Positions 10,908-22,024 are shown, numbered from the stretch's first letter. The stretch is 64,000 nt of DNA from Scalesia atractyloides (GCA_947069175.1 CAMTDV010000017.1:45021137-45085136), one strand, 5' to 3'. Notes: generated from the sequence alone by a model not told the origin. A program made the numbers and translations.

Positions 10908-12335
10908 TGTAACACCCCAAAAAAACGTCGCAGCGGAAACACAAACGTTGGTGACCAAAGTTGGTGCCCATAAATATCTTGGTGGATGATGCATCGTTAA
11001 TTTGGACATATTACTTAATTAAAACATTGTTCCAAATTTAAACACAAACCGCAACCATAACATAGTGTTGTCTTGATCCTTATGGATCTTAATACAGTCG
11101 GTCCCAATAAGTTTTAAAAGTGTCCAAAGTTTATTATTAAACAAACATGCATCACAACCACAAGATACGCCAAAGATTCCCGAAGCCATGCTCAAGTACC
11201 TGAAGAACACGTTACAATCAAGTGTCAACACAAAGGAGGGTGAGCTCACATATTCAAATTTAAAATAATTTGATCCAAGGAAAAACTTTCTAATTATGTG
11301 TTTATTATCAAAACATCCAAATAACATTTTCGAAAGTTTATTTATTCATTTCCTTAATAAAAATCCATGAGTCAGCCGTCGCAAGCGTTTCCCCGAAACC
11401 TCCGAACTAAGCATCTTCTCAAGTTTCACATATTAAATTTATTTTACATCCATTCGTTCCGATTCGTAAGTTTGCAAGACATTACGAGCTATATATTAAC
11501 ATTAAGGGTATAACCAACGCTAGACAATAACAGAATATAAATTCATCGCTTGACATGACACGGAGCTACCCGTCGCGACGGGGTTGTCAACCCGGTAGAT
11601 TTATCAACAATTCCACGCAATCCATATTAATGATTAAATGGCTAAGTTTGCGCAAAGTGCCCGCAATGGGTCACCCAAGGTGCCAACCTTATGAACAATA
11701 TATATATCCTACTAAAATGATAAAATTTAATATAACACGTTGTACGAATCCCCGACGTCCCCACCGAATTGTAAGCCTAATCCCGATACTTACTCTCTTG
11801 AGACCGGGCGAATTCGTTACAACTTTAGATTTAAACATTTTAAATCCACACGGTCATTCTATCCCATAACGCCGTAAAATCCCCGTTTCATCCCCGAAAC
11901 GCATATATCATTATTCCAAAATCCGTTTCATCCCGAAACATATTTATATCCAAAACCATGTTTTTCTCCAAAAACATATCACATAATTTCCAAATCATAT
12001 TTTCCACGAAAATATATTTGTAGTTTAATCAAATGCATATTTTATACGAAAACGTATACTTATCCTTTTAAGACGTGTTCTTCCCCCAAAACATATACTA
12101 AAACAGTAAAAAGAGAGGTTTAGTGACACTCACCTTTGGGTGCGTATTTAAAATAGCGCGATCCCACAATTTGATTCTACACGTCCTAACATACGTAGGC
12201 ACGATTTAATAATCAATATATTATAAAATTACTAAGTTTCTCCAATACTTAGAATTTTCACATAACGTTGAGATTTTCTCGAAAAGTTATTAATTTTTTT
12301 GTTTTGTTGGCATATTAATATATATATGAGTTCAT

Positions 12336-12395
<60 letters not shown>

Positions 12396-14664
12396 GATTT
12401 TTGCGACTTGAACGATTTTATTGGTGACCTTAATGTTTTATCTGTTACACTCCCGTTTATAAATACTATATATCTACGATTTGCGCGTCGTAATATATAT
12501 ACATAAACGTGCACATATTCACAATATCATAACACGCGAAAACTCATTAACTTATTCACTTTATCATTTTTAAAGCATGTATACATGAAATAACTCACTA
12601 AGTTAACCTATGTATCAATTTTCATGCTCGACAAATAAGTTACACATTTTGACGTGATTTCACCGATTCTACCGTTTTAAACATACAAGCGTACATGCAT
12701 AGTCTTAATTCCCGATATCATGTCAACACTTAACATATTATAATATTCACACATTTAAACACTTAAGGTTCACCCATTAACAACCCATTCTAGTATATTA
12801 GTGATTCGGTAACGTTTTCGGGTGCCGAAAGTCACGTATGACTAGCCAAACACCAAATAAACTAAATATAAGTTAATATACTTATATTTATACTAAAAAA
12901 ATCAGTTTATTTACTGATTTAAAACAGTTTCATAAAAACCCATTTAAAAAGGCGATTTTTACCGTTTTTACCGCATAGTTTTGCGTCAAACATTACCCTA
13001 ACCATCCGAACTCAAAACGACTTCAAATTTTATCACAATACATGTTATATACTGAATAAAATTATGGTTATAATCATATTAGTGTAGTTTTTTGTGTAAG
13101 GCACATAACTCATGCGATTTCACACATTATACAACTTTTTAAGCACATAGTACTACATGCAAAGCTAGTATACTTTATATCGTATATATATACCACTTTT
13201 GTACATGAGATAACCTTATTTTTAAGGTTTATTTACTGATCTAAAACCATTTTATTATAACATGATTAAATCCTCATTTTATGTACATACGTGCACATGC
13301 ATGACTAGGTACAAGCACTTAATGCACAAACATCATGTTTCCATCATTTTGTATGAACTAACATGCATCCAACATGTATTTATTTCATGTTCATACATTC
13401 AAGAACACTATCTTCATATAAACATCATCATCATCAAATCATTGGACATAAATGCATGTATTGCATATTTAAGAACTAACAACAAAATTTTGTATGTATG
13501 CATATACATATATATACACACGGCTCACATACATATATACACAAGATTCCAAAGTTTAAATTTTCATCATATCCTTTTCAAATCACTAAAAACCTTTTAG
13601 AACATTCTCTTATGACAACTTTTGATGCATGCATGAACTTTAAACTTTACAAGTATCATGTAAATCAAGAATCATTCAAGAACCAAAACTCAATCTCATA
13701 TATACACATATACATACTCACGGCCACCCACACATATATATACATGTCCATTTTTATTTCTTTTAAAAACCCATTTGTGGTTGTTTTCAAGTTAGTGTTT
13801 AAACCCAAGAACATGAGAAACTTCTATCATCATCAACATTCATCAAGAATCAAGAACAAGTTTTAAAGATGAATGTTATACCTTCAAGATTTTTGTGAGT
13901 TTTGAACAAGAGTTGATGATATGAAGCTTGGATTTTGTTTGAAACACTTAGAAATCACCTCCAAACCTTCAAATGGACTTGAATCTTGTTTGAATGATTA
14001 TGAATCTTCAAGAATGAAGTTTGAAAATGAAAATGGATGTGTGTGTGAGGGTGTTCGGCCGCAAGCTTTAGAGAGAGAGAGAGTGAAGATTTGATTTGAT
14101 TTTGAATGGGTTTAATGGAGTATATAAGTGTCAAACATGATTAGTTTTGATTTCCAAGGCACACACTTGTCAAATGGAAGCAAGAATTAAAAAGGTGGGC
14201 AGCCATTAGGCCGCCACCTATGCCCCCATCTCTCATATATATTGTTTACATATACACACCAAAATATTACTAATCAATATTTTATTTTCCAGGACCAGAT
14301 ACATTGTCGGTATTTGGCAGTATGCGCGCTGTGCTGCCAGTACGCGCTTAAACTCGAAAAAGAGAGTTTCTTAGCGTTTTAAATTATTTTTCCTCACGAT
14401 TATGATTAAATATATTATTTAACTCATAACAGACTATTTTTAGGATTTTAACATTATTCGGCGGTCACCGACGTTCGTTTCGCATTTTATCCGTTACGCG
14501 ATAAGCATTTATCTTAATATTGCCAACGTAATTTTTTCAAACTTTGGATTTACCAACACATCAAATACCATATATAAACATCATAATTAATCAAATACGG
14601 CCTTTTAGTCATTCATGACACGTGTTACATTTGTACGGGACAACCTAAATAGCCGGGTGTCACA
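10908..14664 (-). mobile_element. Solo LTR (3757 bp) of a fourth gypsy-type family
   Basis: Plus-strand edges are TGTAACACCCC (10908) and GGGTGTCACA (ending 14664), flanked on both sides by the 5-bp duplication TCCAA (10903-10907 and 14665-14669). Removing it restores continuity with the family B LTR (compare 49860-49890). There is no PBS, gag or pol. Small open frames at 11555-11869 and 13262-13866 are unsupported. On the minus strand a TATA-like TTATATACTCC lies near 14116, and short near-repeats of GCAGTATGCGCGC / GCCAGTACGCGC lie upstream of it (14315-14348). Confidence 0.9.
12333..12392. repeat. (AT)n microsatellite in solo LTR
   Basis: An almost pure AT dinucleotide run. Confidence 0.95.
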
Positions 14665-14706
14665 TCCAAGTCTCAGAATACAACGATTACAATGACAATT
14701 CGAATA

Positions 14707-14744
14707 CAGTCTCCCCTCCTTTAGGAAATTTCATCCCGAAATTT
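14707..14744 (-). promoter_or_regulatory. Family B polypurine tract and adjoining palindrome
   Basis: On the minus strand the order is an AAATTTCGGGATGAAATTT palindrome (14726-14744), then CCTAAAGGAGGGGAGAC, then the LTR. The purine tract is the expected plus-strand primer for reverse transcription. The same palindrome precedes the tract in the other gypsy families of this window. Confidence 0.8.
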
Positions 14745-16328
14745 AGGAAGATGCAACAAAGAGATGCGGGTACTTATTCTTCATATCACTCTCGAGTTCC
14801 CAAGTAAATTCAGCGCCACGTTTCCCTTCCCAGCGAACTTTTACGATAGGGATACGATTGTGCCTCAATTGCTTGATTCCTCGGTCCATGATTTCAACTG
14901 GTTTTTCCACGAAGTGCAGAGTATCATTGATTTGAAGATCTTCGAGCGGAACTTGAAGTCCTTCTTCGGCTAGACATCTCCTTAGATTTGAAATGTGAAA
15001 CACAGGATGAACATTGTTGAGCGTTTGAGGTAGGTCCAGTCGATACGCTACCTTGCCAATCCTCTCGAGAATCTTGAAAGGACCTACATAGCGAGGAGGG
15101 AGTTTGCCTTTCTTACCAAAACGAACAACACCCTTCTAAGGGGATACCTTGAGAAGTACTTGATCACCTACATTAAACTCTAAAGGCTTGCGTCTTTTGT
15201 CAGCGTAGCTCTTTTGTCGGCTTCGTGCTTTCAGAAGATTATCACGTATTTGTAAGATCTTGTCCATTGTCTCTTGTATTAGCTCGGGACCGGTGATTTG
15301 TACGTCTCCAATCTCGTGCCAACATATAGGCAAACGACACTTGCGACCATACAATGCTTCAAATGGAGCCATTTGAATAATAGTGTGATAACTATTGTTG
15401 TACGAAAATTCAACCAAGGGTAAGTGCGAATCCCAATTGCCGCCAAAATTGATTACGCATGACCGAAGAATATCCTCCAAGGTTTGGATAGTACGCTCGG
15501 TTTCACCATCAGACTGAAGATGAAAAGCAGTGCTAAGATTAAACTGGGTGCCAAGGGCAGATTGGAAAGTTTGCCAAAGACGAGAGGTGAAACGAGCGTC
15601 GCGATCATAGATAATATCAAGAGGAGTACCATGACGACTAATGATTTCATCCGTGTAGATACGAGCCAATTTCTCGAATTTGTAATCTTCACGAATAGCG
15701 AGAAAATGTGCGGATTTGGTCAATCGGTCAATGATGACCTAAATACTGTCATGACCAGGCGAAGTACGAGGCAATTTCGTGATGAAATCCATGGCTATGC
15801 TCTCCCATTTCCAGACAGGAATTTCTGGTTGTTCGAGCAACCCAGAGAGACGTTGATGTTCTGCCTTGACTTTGGAACACTTAAGGCATATGGACACGTA
15901 AAGAGCGATATCACGTTTCATTCCAGTCCACCAATAGGATGCACGCAAATCATAGTACATCTTATCAGCTCAAGGATGAACGAAGTATCAGGATTTGTGA
16001 GATTCGTCCATCAAGGTGTTTTGAAGATTGAGACGATCGGGGATCCAAATGCGACAATGGTAGTAAAGAATACCATCAGGCTTAGCTTCGAGTGGGTTTT
16101 TAACTCCACAATTCAGCTCGTTATCGAGATTACCCTCGTTAATGACGGCAAATTGTGCTTGTCAAATCAACTCGTTGAGTTTTCCCACGATTTGGTAGCA
16201 ACAAACACTCTTAACATGAGTCTTACGACTAAGTGCATCGGCTACAACATTCGCTTTACCAGGATGGTAGCGAATGTCGCAATTGTAGTCATTTAACAAT
16301 TCTACCCGACGACGTTGACGCATGTTGA
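14743..16328 (-). pseudogene. Family B pol, 3' half: end of RNase H, integrase, chromodomain-like tail
   Basis: Reading leftwards from 16328, the RNase H end (NMRQRR, YHPGKANVVADALSRK) is followed by the integrase zinc-binding region (C-x2-C at CLKCSKVKAEH), the core with its three acidic residues (IIDRLTKS, YDRDARF, GETERT), and a tail ending in RIPIVKVRWEGKRGAEFTWE and a stop just before 14743. Stops interrupt the region near 15960-16010, 15736 and 15136. It joins directly to the RT/RNase H part at 43759 once the copia insertion is removed, with both sides sharing GTTCC. The product would integrate the element's cDNA; the chromodomain-like end is thought to guide target choice in this clade. 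Confidence 0.9.
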
Positions 16329-16333
16329 GTTCC

Positions 16334-17053
16334 TGTTAAGATCTGAGTTTGGATTGAATGTATTGTTTTAACAAATTTGATACCAGAATGATAAATCATA
16401 AAGGATTTTGCAGCGGAAGAACAGTTAAAACTTTATAACACAATCAACGAGAGAATAGTTTTCATCATAACATGTTTTTCATTACTCAAAAGATTAAAAT
16501 GATTAACAAATAACTTACATGTATATATCACTAAACTCCCCCTCAGACCAAGCTTACACATAAAAGAATGTACAATAAAGTGAAAGTGTGAAAAAGCTGG
16601 ATAGAACAATACAAGCACTGTCTATTTATAGTACTTATCCTAACCACTGATCGTTAAAAGTGACATCATCTTTGACAGTGACATATAACAACAAATAACA
16701 AACTCTAACCACTGCCTAACCTAAACAGTGTTTGCAAAGCACCGATGACCCTAAACGCTGATAGGCATATACTCTGATGAAAGTATTGGCAGATGTTCTT
16801 CAAAGGATGATCAGACCTTTGACTTCCAGCAGACCTTTAGCTTTTAAGCAGACCTTTGACGCATCAGAGGTTTGGTGAATCAGCAGACTTTACAACTGGC
16901 AGAGCTTTGGCATTGGGCAGTTGTTAGAACTAACAGTGGTTTGGTAGCTGGTCTTGGAAGGAGTGAATCTAAACTCTGTTTATTCTGGATCATATAGAGC
17001 AGACCTGTTTTGGCTTTCTATCATCTGTTCTTTTGTAGGGTTCAATCCCAACA
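16334..17053 (-). mobile_element. Copia element 1, 3' LTR
   Basis: 720 bp. Its inner edge is next to the complement of a purine-rich tract (atctcccctag, 17054-17064). It is the same length as, and close in sequence to, the partner LTR at 43034. Confidence 0.93.
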
Positions 17054-17101
17054 ATCTCCCCTAGAACAGATGATGCCAAAACTCTTCTTTATTCATGATC
17101 T

Positions 17102-18809
17102 TTATGTCTCATCAGTTTTTTCCCTGATTTGTTCTTTGAATTGTGATTCAAAGTTCAAAGAATCTTCATCATCCTCATCCCTGCACAGTTGTAGTTCCAA
17201 AAGATCTTGAAGGTCAGCTACACCCAGGCTTAGTGCATCCTTCCTTGGCATACTCACAACTTTTCCATTGGACCTGAGCAGAGTCAATACATGGGTCTTT
17301 TTATCCGAGAGCCACTTTAGTATTTTTGAGTTCAATCGGTTTCTTGGGAGAGGAGTTATTTGTGATGAGAATTGAAAAGATGAACTTTTTGAAAGCCTTT
17401 GAAAAAGATCTTCAGAATTAGGTAAAGGCTTCAATGGTTCTTTATTCAAGTCAGGCAAAGGTTCCTTAGTGATAGCCTGCTTACTTTTGTTAGCATCCCT
17501 TTGCTGATCTTGCATATCCATCTGCAGCTGCCTCTTCCTTTGGTTGAGGGCTTGAATGGTTGTTTCCAAGACCAGATCTACACTTAGGTTTTTAACATTT
17601 TTCCAATCTGGTGCATTCTGTCTTATTTGAGGTCTTTCTTCATCCTGTCGATTCTGTCTGCTTCTTGCTTGAGAGCTTGGATGGACCACTCTTTGAACTG
17701 GTTCTCCTCAGCTTGATAGGGTTTTTCTTTCATGATGAATCTGATGAGGTTTGCCCTTTGCTTCATTTGAAGATCATCTTTTGGAGAATTCTCAGTCATT
17801 TTCTCATTTAATTCACTTGCATACTCTTCTAATTTCTTAACTTTACTTAGCTCATGCTGTTCCAATCTTGATAAGTAAGCATTTCCCTTTCCTTCACTCT
17901 CCTTTTTAGCTATGATTTTGGCTTGCCTAGTCTTCAGTTTTAGATAATCCTCAATGGTTTTGAGATTTCTATAGCCATGAAGAGATGGGAAGGTTCTTTT
18001 GGATGGACCAGCTTCTGTATAGAATTGTAGCATTTCTCCCTTTACTGCAGCCAACTCTAAGGGATATGATGTCTCCATAGGAATATTTCTTTTTGGATTT
18101 TGAACTTTGAGTGACTCAGCAAGGCTAATTTGTAGTGATGATGAATGGGTGATAGCTGGTTTTGGTATTGGATTTGTTTGGACAACAGGTGTAGATGGTA
18201 TGTCATCATTTTTCACTGTAGCCATTCTTCTTCTTTTTCTAGCATAAACCAGTTTTGGTGCAGTAGCATTTGTGTAAACCACTACTGTCGTAACATCTGT
18301 TACTTTGACAGGTGGTTGCTGAGATGAGGAAGGTAATATAATTGAACTGTCAGTGGTTTGCCTTTTTGTACCAACAGTGTTTTTGGGACCAGCAGTGGTA
18401 TCCTTCATCTCCTTCTCTTTTAACCTGGCATGACTTTGGTCGATCCTCATTTGTGTATCCTCATCATCTGCTTGAATTTTCAGGGTTTCATCACCTCCCT
18501 TTTCCTTTTCTATGACAGATGTTTCAGCAGAAGTTACTGAGATTTTTCAGAGTCATTTTTCTCCCCTTTTTGGCATCATCAACTCTTTCGAAGATAGATG
18601 CAAGGGTAGTGTCAGGAATGAGAATTTTCTTGATCACTTTAAGCTCTTCCTGAGTGTCTTTATACATTTCTTCAACTTCTTCTTTAAATGTCTGCACTTT
18701 TGAATCATATAACAGGTTAGCATGCTGAATGTGTTGTTGAAGCAGAGGATACACTTGTGTTGCAATTCTTGTGGCTTGAGCAGAGGATTGAGCAGTGTTT
18801 CGAGATTTT
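17102..18809 (-). pseudogene. Copia element 1 accessory 3' ORF, C-terminal part
   Basis: Continuation of the ORF interrupted at 39962. Successive open pieces (18754-18524, 18450-17623, 17689-17102) in changing frames encode a charged, Lys/Glu/Ser-rich protein with coiled-coil-like heptads (for example KLEEYASELNEKMTE) and an end RRDEDDEDSLNFESQFKEQ-like acidic segment. It belongs to the extra ORF found downstream of pol in some plant Sirevirus-type copia elements. Its function is unknown; 'envelope-like' is a historic label without sequence support here. Frame changes make it non-functional. Confidence 0.65.
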
Positions 18810-19474
18810 TGTCACACCCCGACCGCGTAAAACAAACCGCGGCGGAAACGTCGGGGAGTGTCGTAACAGAATTATTGTTTCAACAACTATGGCATGACAA
18901 GTTAAGTTTTATTTAATGGAAGTTAATATTGTCTGGAAATTTAAACATAAAACATAAAAAACAAGTTAAATTGTCTTCAAGTTTTAAGCTACTAAGGCCC
19001 AAAGTCCGTCCTATGTGACACATGATCAACCTTAAGCATTTGCTCCTGAAACATATGTGAAAATAAAGTACGTCAGCATAAAAATGCCTGTGAGTAACAT
19101 AGGTTTCGTGATGACGTTTCATGGCTTTAAAGATTTTAAGGAAATGTTTGAATTAATACAAAAGTAGCCATGAAACATAAAAAATTTAGTTTATAATGAT
19201 TATATGAAAATGAATACAATATCAATGTAGTAATGCATGGTCGAATAGATAACTAAAAGCAAATTTTGAATTTGTATAAAATGTCATGTTTTGTTATATA
19301 ATGTGTCGAGTCTTGTATTTGGTTTGAAATGATTCAAATAACGCCACAATATGTAAGATAATAAAAGCACTTATATATAGGAAGTACCATCGGCGTATCC
19401 ACCATGCTTTTATTATATTACATACGTCACGTTATTTAAATCACTCGCCATAAACCAACCATCATCGAAAAGTC
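18810..19474 (-). mobile_element. Family A 3' LTR, distal part (left of nested family C)
   Basis: 665 bp matching 37231-37899 of the 5' LTR. The match stops at ...CGAAAAGTC, where family C begins, and resumes at 30006. Confidence 0.93.
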
Positions 19475-19660
19475 TGTAACATCCGTCGAAAAACGGGTTT
19501 TCAAAACCCGCTTCGTTTATTAATCGAATATATAGTTATAATTTTTCGTTGCGTATTTATTGCTCAAATTAATTTTAAACGATACATAATTAATAACTAT
19601 ATTAGAATTTAAAAAACCATAATTTATAAATAATATTAAATAGTGAGAAAAAAATAAAAT

Positions 19661-19730
19661 GGGGACGCCGGGTTTCGAACCCGGGTCACCCACAAACTCA
19701 AACACACAACACACCGCTCCGCCACACGCC
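19661..19730 (-). ncRNA. Antisense tRNA-like unit in family C 5' LTR (Pol III box signature)
   Basis: On the minus strand a 70-nt unit has an A-box-like TGGCGGAGCGG near position 8 and a perfect T-arm, CCGGG-TTCGAAA-CCCGG (5-bp stem, 7-nt loop, B-box core GGTTCGAAACC). It is followed at once by TTTT and an eight-T run (complement of 19648-19660), a Pol III type terminator. The acceptor ends do not pair well, so it is tRNA-derived or tRNA-mimicking rather than a normal tRNA gene. Confidence 0.7.
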
Positions 19731-19883
19731 TTCTTTTTGAAAATACTGAAACAAATAATACTTAAAATAAAACCCGAATTCAAAATCGGAGATCACCACA
19801 CTCAGAACTCACAATCACCGGAAAATCCGGCAATCCGCGACTTTGGCCAATTTCCTTTTGACCAAAACACGTTAACCGACTTC

Positions 19884-19905
19884 GACATCGGTTATAACCG
19901 ATGTC
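19884..19905. repeat. Perfect 22-bp palindrome upstream of family C TATA box
   Basis: GACATCGGTTA followed directly by its exact reverse complement, about 90 bp before the TATA box. It is conserved in the other LTR at 27893-27914. Confidence 0.95.
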
Positions 19906-19992
19906 TGACCCTCAATTTTAGTCGTAACCGCAGGAAAACCCTTGACCGCGAATCAAGACCCAAAAACGGACCCAATTCACTCAGTTCTTCCC

Positions 19993-20000
19993 TATAAATA
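19993..20000 (+). promoter_or_regulatory. Putative TATA box, family C 5' LTR
   Basis: TATAAATA in the context cttccctataaatacccactc. It is conserved at 28002-28009 in the 3' LTR. Confidence 0.7.
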
Positions 20001-20595
20001 CCCACTCAATCTTCCGGAAATCCTTTCGCTCAGAACCGCTCACTTTTTTGAAGCTTTAGCTCGTCGCCGGAGATATTCTGCATTCGCCGGACTTTCACCG
20101 AAAAACCGAGACTTACTTCAAATCGGTAAAATTCTCGACTCTTTTATTTACAATCCATTATTCGGCATGTATTAACGTAAATCGTTCAACCAGAATCTGT
20201 CTCAGACAACGTAGCCTGGAATTCCTGCACGCACCGGAAAATCACTGAAATTCCGAAGTCTCACTGTCGATCGGTACAATCATCTAAACCCTCCTGATAT
20301 ACCTTGTTTAGTAACTTAATTGCACAACACATTGATCAAAACTGTTAATCGATTCACTCAGTCGGAAGTCACCAATCAGAGCCGATGAACTTTTGCCGGA
20401 AAATCTGAAGAAGACACTCTGTGATTGGTACATCTTATTCCGTAATTCCTTTCTTTTACTTCAATTCAATCAATCATAAGCGTAGTTGGTTAATTAAACA
20501 AACAGTCAATTCCCTGTTCGGTAATTCGATAACGAAGAAGATGAAGTTAAAACATGTGTATAAGTATAATTAAAAACGGATATTCGAACGGGTTA

Positions 20596-20667
20596 GACAC
20601 ACAGTCCAGCGGTGGACTGTGTGCACAAACAATGCACACGTCCCGGGTTCGAATCGCACACGTTACC
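20596..20667 (+). ncRNA. tRNA-like module 1 (5' LTR)
   Basis: 72-nt module starting GACACACAG. It forms a 10-bp hairpin CACACAGTCC / GGACTGTGTG with loop AGCGGT, where the loop holds GG as in a tRNA D-loop. A B-box-like GGTTCGAATC starts at offset 50. A second small hairpin TGTGCA/TGCACA with a 7-nt loop overlaps the end of the first. A TTTTT run follows at about 20690. Confidence 0.72.
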
Positions 20668-20762
20668 GAATTTCAGAATTAAAACCAATATTTTTGCAAC
20701 TGAATCAGAACAAGTCACAGGATGTTTATAAGAGTAATATAATTCATAAGTTTAACATCTTT

Positions 20763-20834
20763 GACGCACAGCCCAACTGGTTGGGCTGTGCGCACTCGAA
20801 CCGAAGGACCCGAGTTCGACTCCGGGTCTCTGCA
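20763..20834 (+). ncRNA. tRNA-like module 2 (5' LTR)
   Basis: 72-nt module starting GACGCACAG, 167 bp after module 1. It has a hairpin CGCACAGCCC / GGGCTGTGCG with loop AACTGGTT. The T-arm-like GACCCGAGTTCGACTCCGGGTC region has paired ends, and AGTTCGACTC starts at offset 50. A T-run follows at about 20856. Confidence 0.72.
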
Positions 20835-20930
20835 ACCGGTTCAGCCATATAAACCATTTTTAATAAAACCAAATAAGTTTAAAATTAATTAGTGTATAAA
20901 TATAATTAAAACAGAGAATATTTCGGGTTA

Positions 20931-21002
20931 GACACGTAGCTCAGTTGGTAGAGCTGCGTGCACGTATACGAGAGGTCCCGAGTTCGAACCTCACTCAGCG
21001 CA
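20931..21002 (+). ncRNA. tRNA-like module 3 (5' LTR)
   Basis: 72-nt module starting GACACGTAGC, 168 bp after module 2. It contains TAGCTCAGTTGGTAGAGC, which matches the A box and D-arm of many plant tRNAs, at tRNA-like position 7. An extended stem CACGTAGCTC / GAGCTGCGTG (one T-G pair) encloses the loop AGTTGGTA. AGTTCGAACC starts at offset 50, within GAGGT...ACCTC pairing. It ends GCGCA, with T-runs from about 21046. It is the most tRNA-like of the three. Confidence 0.78.
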
Positions 21003-22010
21003 TAATTAAACACAATCCGACCGGTCAACGGTCAAAAAGTCAAATTTTTATTTCTTTTTATTTATTTTTTTAATCAGAAAATCATTTAAAAATACTTAAA
21101 AATAAGATTTTTTAAAGTTAGAAAACTTCCTTAAACTCACAAAAATAAATCTAAAAATCCTATTAAGACTATGAATTAAAAGTATTAATCTCAAATAAAA
21201 TCCCTTTATTTACCGAACCATTTCGTTATTATTTTAGGTTAATTTTTCCTCGTCGATCAAATCCAAAAAAATTCCTGCGCATCCAACGTCATCAAAGAAC
21301 GCACCCAATGTGAGTGAATCTCTATCAATTCCCCGTTTTAATCATGTTTTGGGGTGTATCATGTGTCGTTTAATTCCTTATTATATTTAAACACACTTGT
21401 GCATCCATCATATCTGTGATCAAATGTGTATCAAATGTGTATCAATTGTTGTGTGGATTATATGTAGTTTGGATTTATCATTTCAGTGCACGCATATCTT
21501 AAGGCCCATCAGATCCCCGTAGGAGACGGGTTGAGCATCAGGTGCCTCATACGATCGGCTCCGTTTGATTGAGCCTTGATCTCACATTCATCATCATTCA
21601 TATCATATACTCATTCAAAGTGGGTTGTGTTTGTTATTTATATATGTTTGCTCACATGTGATTATTGCACAAATTTTCAATATTAAATAAAACAAGAAAT
21701 TAATAACAATGTCTTATCAAGGTTCACTCGCCAACTTTTGTTGACCCAAAATATCCCCCGTTTTACACATGATACAGGTGATCCAGTTGAGGCAAGAAAC
21801 ACATAGGAAGGCCTAGAAGAATAAATCAGTTTAAGCTTTGGATTGTTTACATAGTTTCATTTCCTTGTAATTGTATGGATTTTGATTTGGATATTTAAGT
21901 TGTAATTTGAATTTAATAAATATGAAACATTTTAGTAAACATCATGAGCTTTGGTGATAACCCAATTATGCCCCGACTCTTATTCCGCTGCGGGTCGGGG
22001 TGTGACAGAT

Positions 22011-22024
22011 TGGTATCAGAGCCA
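22011..22024 (+). promoter_or_regulatory. Family C primer-binding site
   Basis: TGGTATCAGAGCCA three bases after the LTR end, complementary to the 3' end of initiator-Met tRNA. Confidence 0.92.

Larger units (their letters stand above)
8489..14706 (-). mobile_element. Family B LTR shared between two internal regions; split by a solo LTR
   Basis: On the plus strand it starts TGTCACACCCCAACCGATGG (8489) and ends ...CGAATACA at 14706, next to the complement of the polypurine tract (CTCCCCTCC). The sequence belonging to family B is 8489-10907 plus 14670-14706, about 2.46 kb. The middle is a separate solo LTR. This LTR is followed by a PBS and gag on one side (8488-7259) and preceded by a pol end on the other (14743), so it joins two internal regions in tandem. 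Compared with its partner at 47796-49992 it keeps a ~330-bp U3 segment (about 10317-10650) that the partner lacks. Confidence 0.85.
19475..22007 (+). mobile_element. Family C 5' LTR with tRNA-like modules
   Basis: Contains, in order, an antisense tRNA-like unit (19661-19730), a 22-bp palindrome, a TATA box at 19993, and three tandem 72-nt tRNA-like modules between 20596 and 21002. The open frames at 19659-20175 are non-coding readings through the tRNA-like unit and U3. Confidence 0.95.

Noticed and set aside
11555..13866. Protein genes in the solo LTR
   Set aside because: Short frames without motifs, AT-rich and His/Tyr/Ile-biased, inside a segment delimited by LTR edges and a target duplication.
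19659..19997. Protein starting MGTPGFEPGSPT (also 27653-28006)
   Set aside because: This is the classic false reading of a tRNA-like T-arm on the opposite strand; the frame has no other support.
20931..21002. Functional nuclear tRNA gene
   Set aside because: Acceptor ends do not pair, the D-stem is over-long, and the unit is one of three tandem modules inside an LTR. I call it tRNA-like only.
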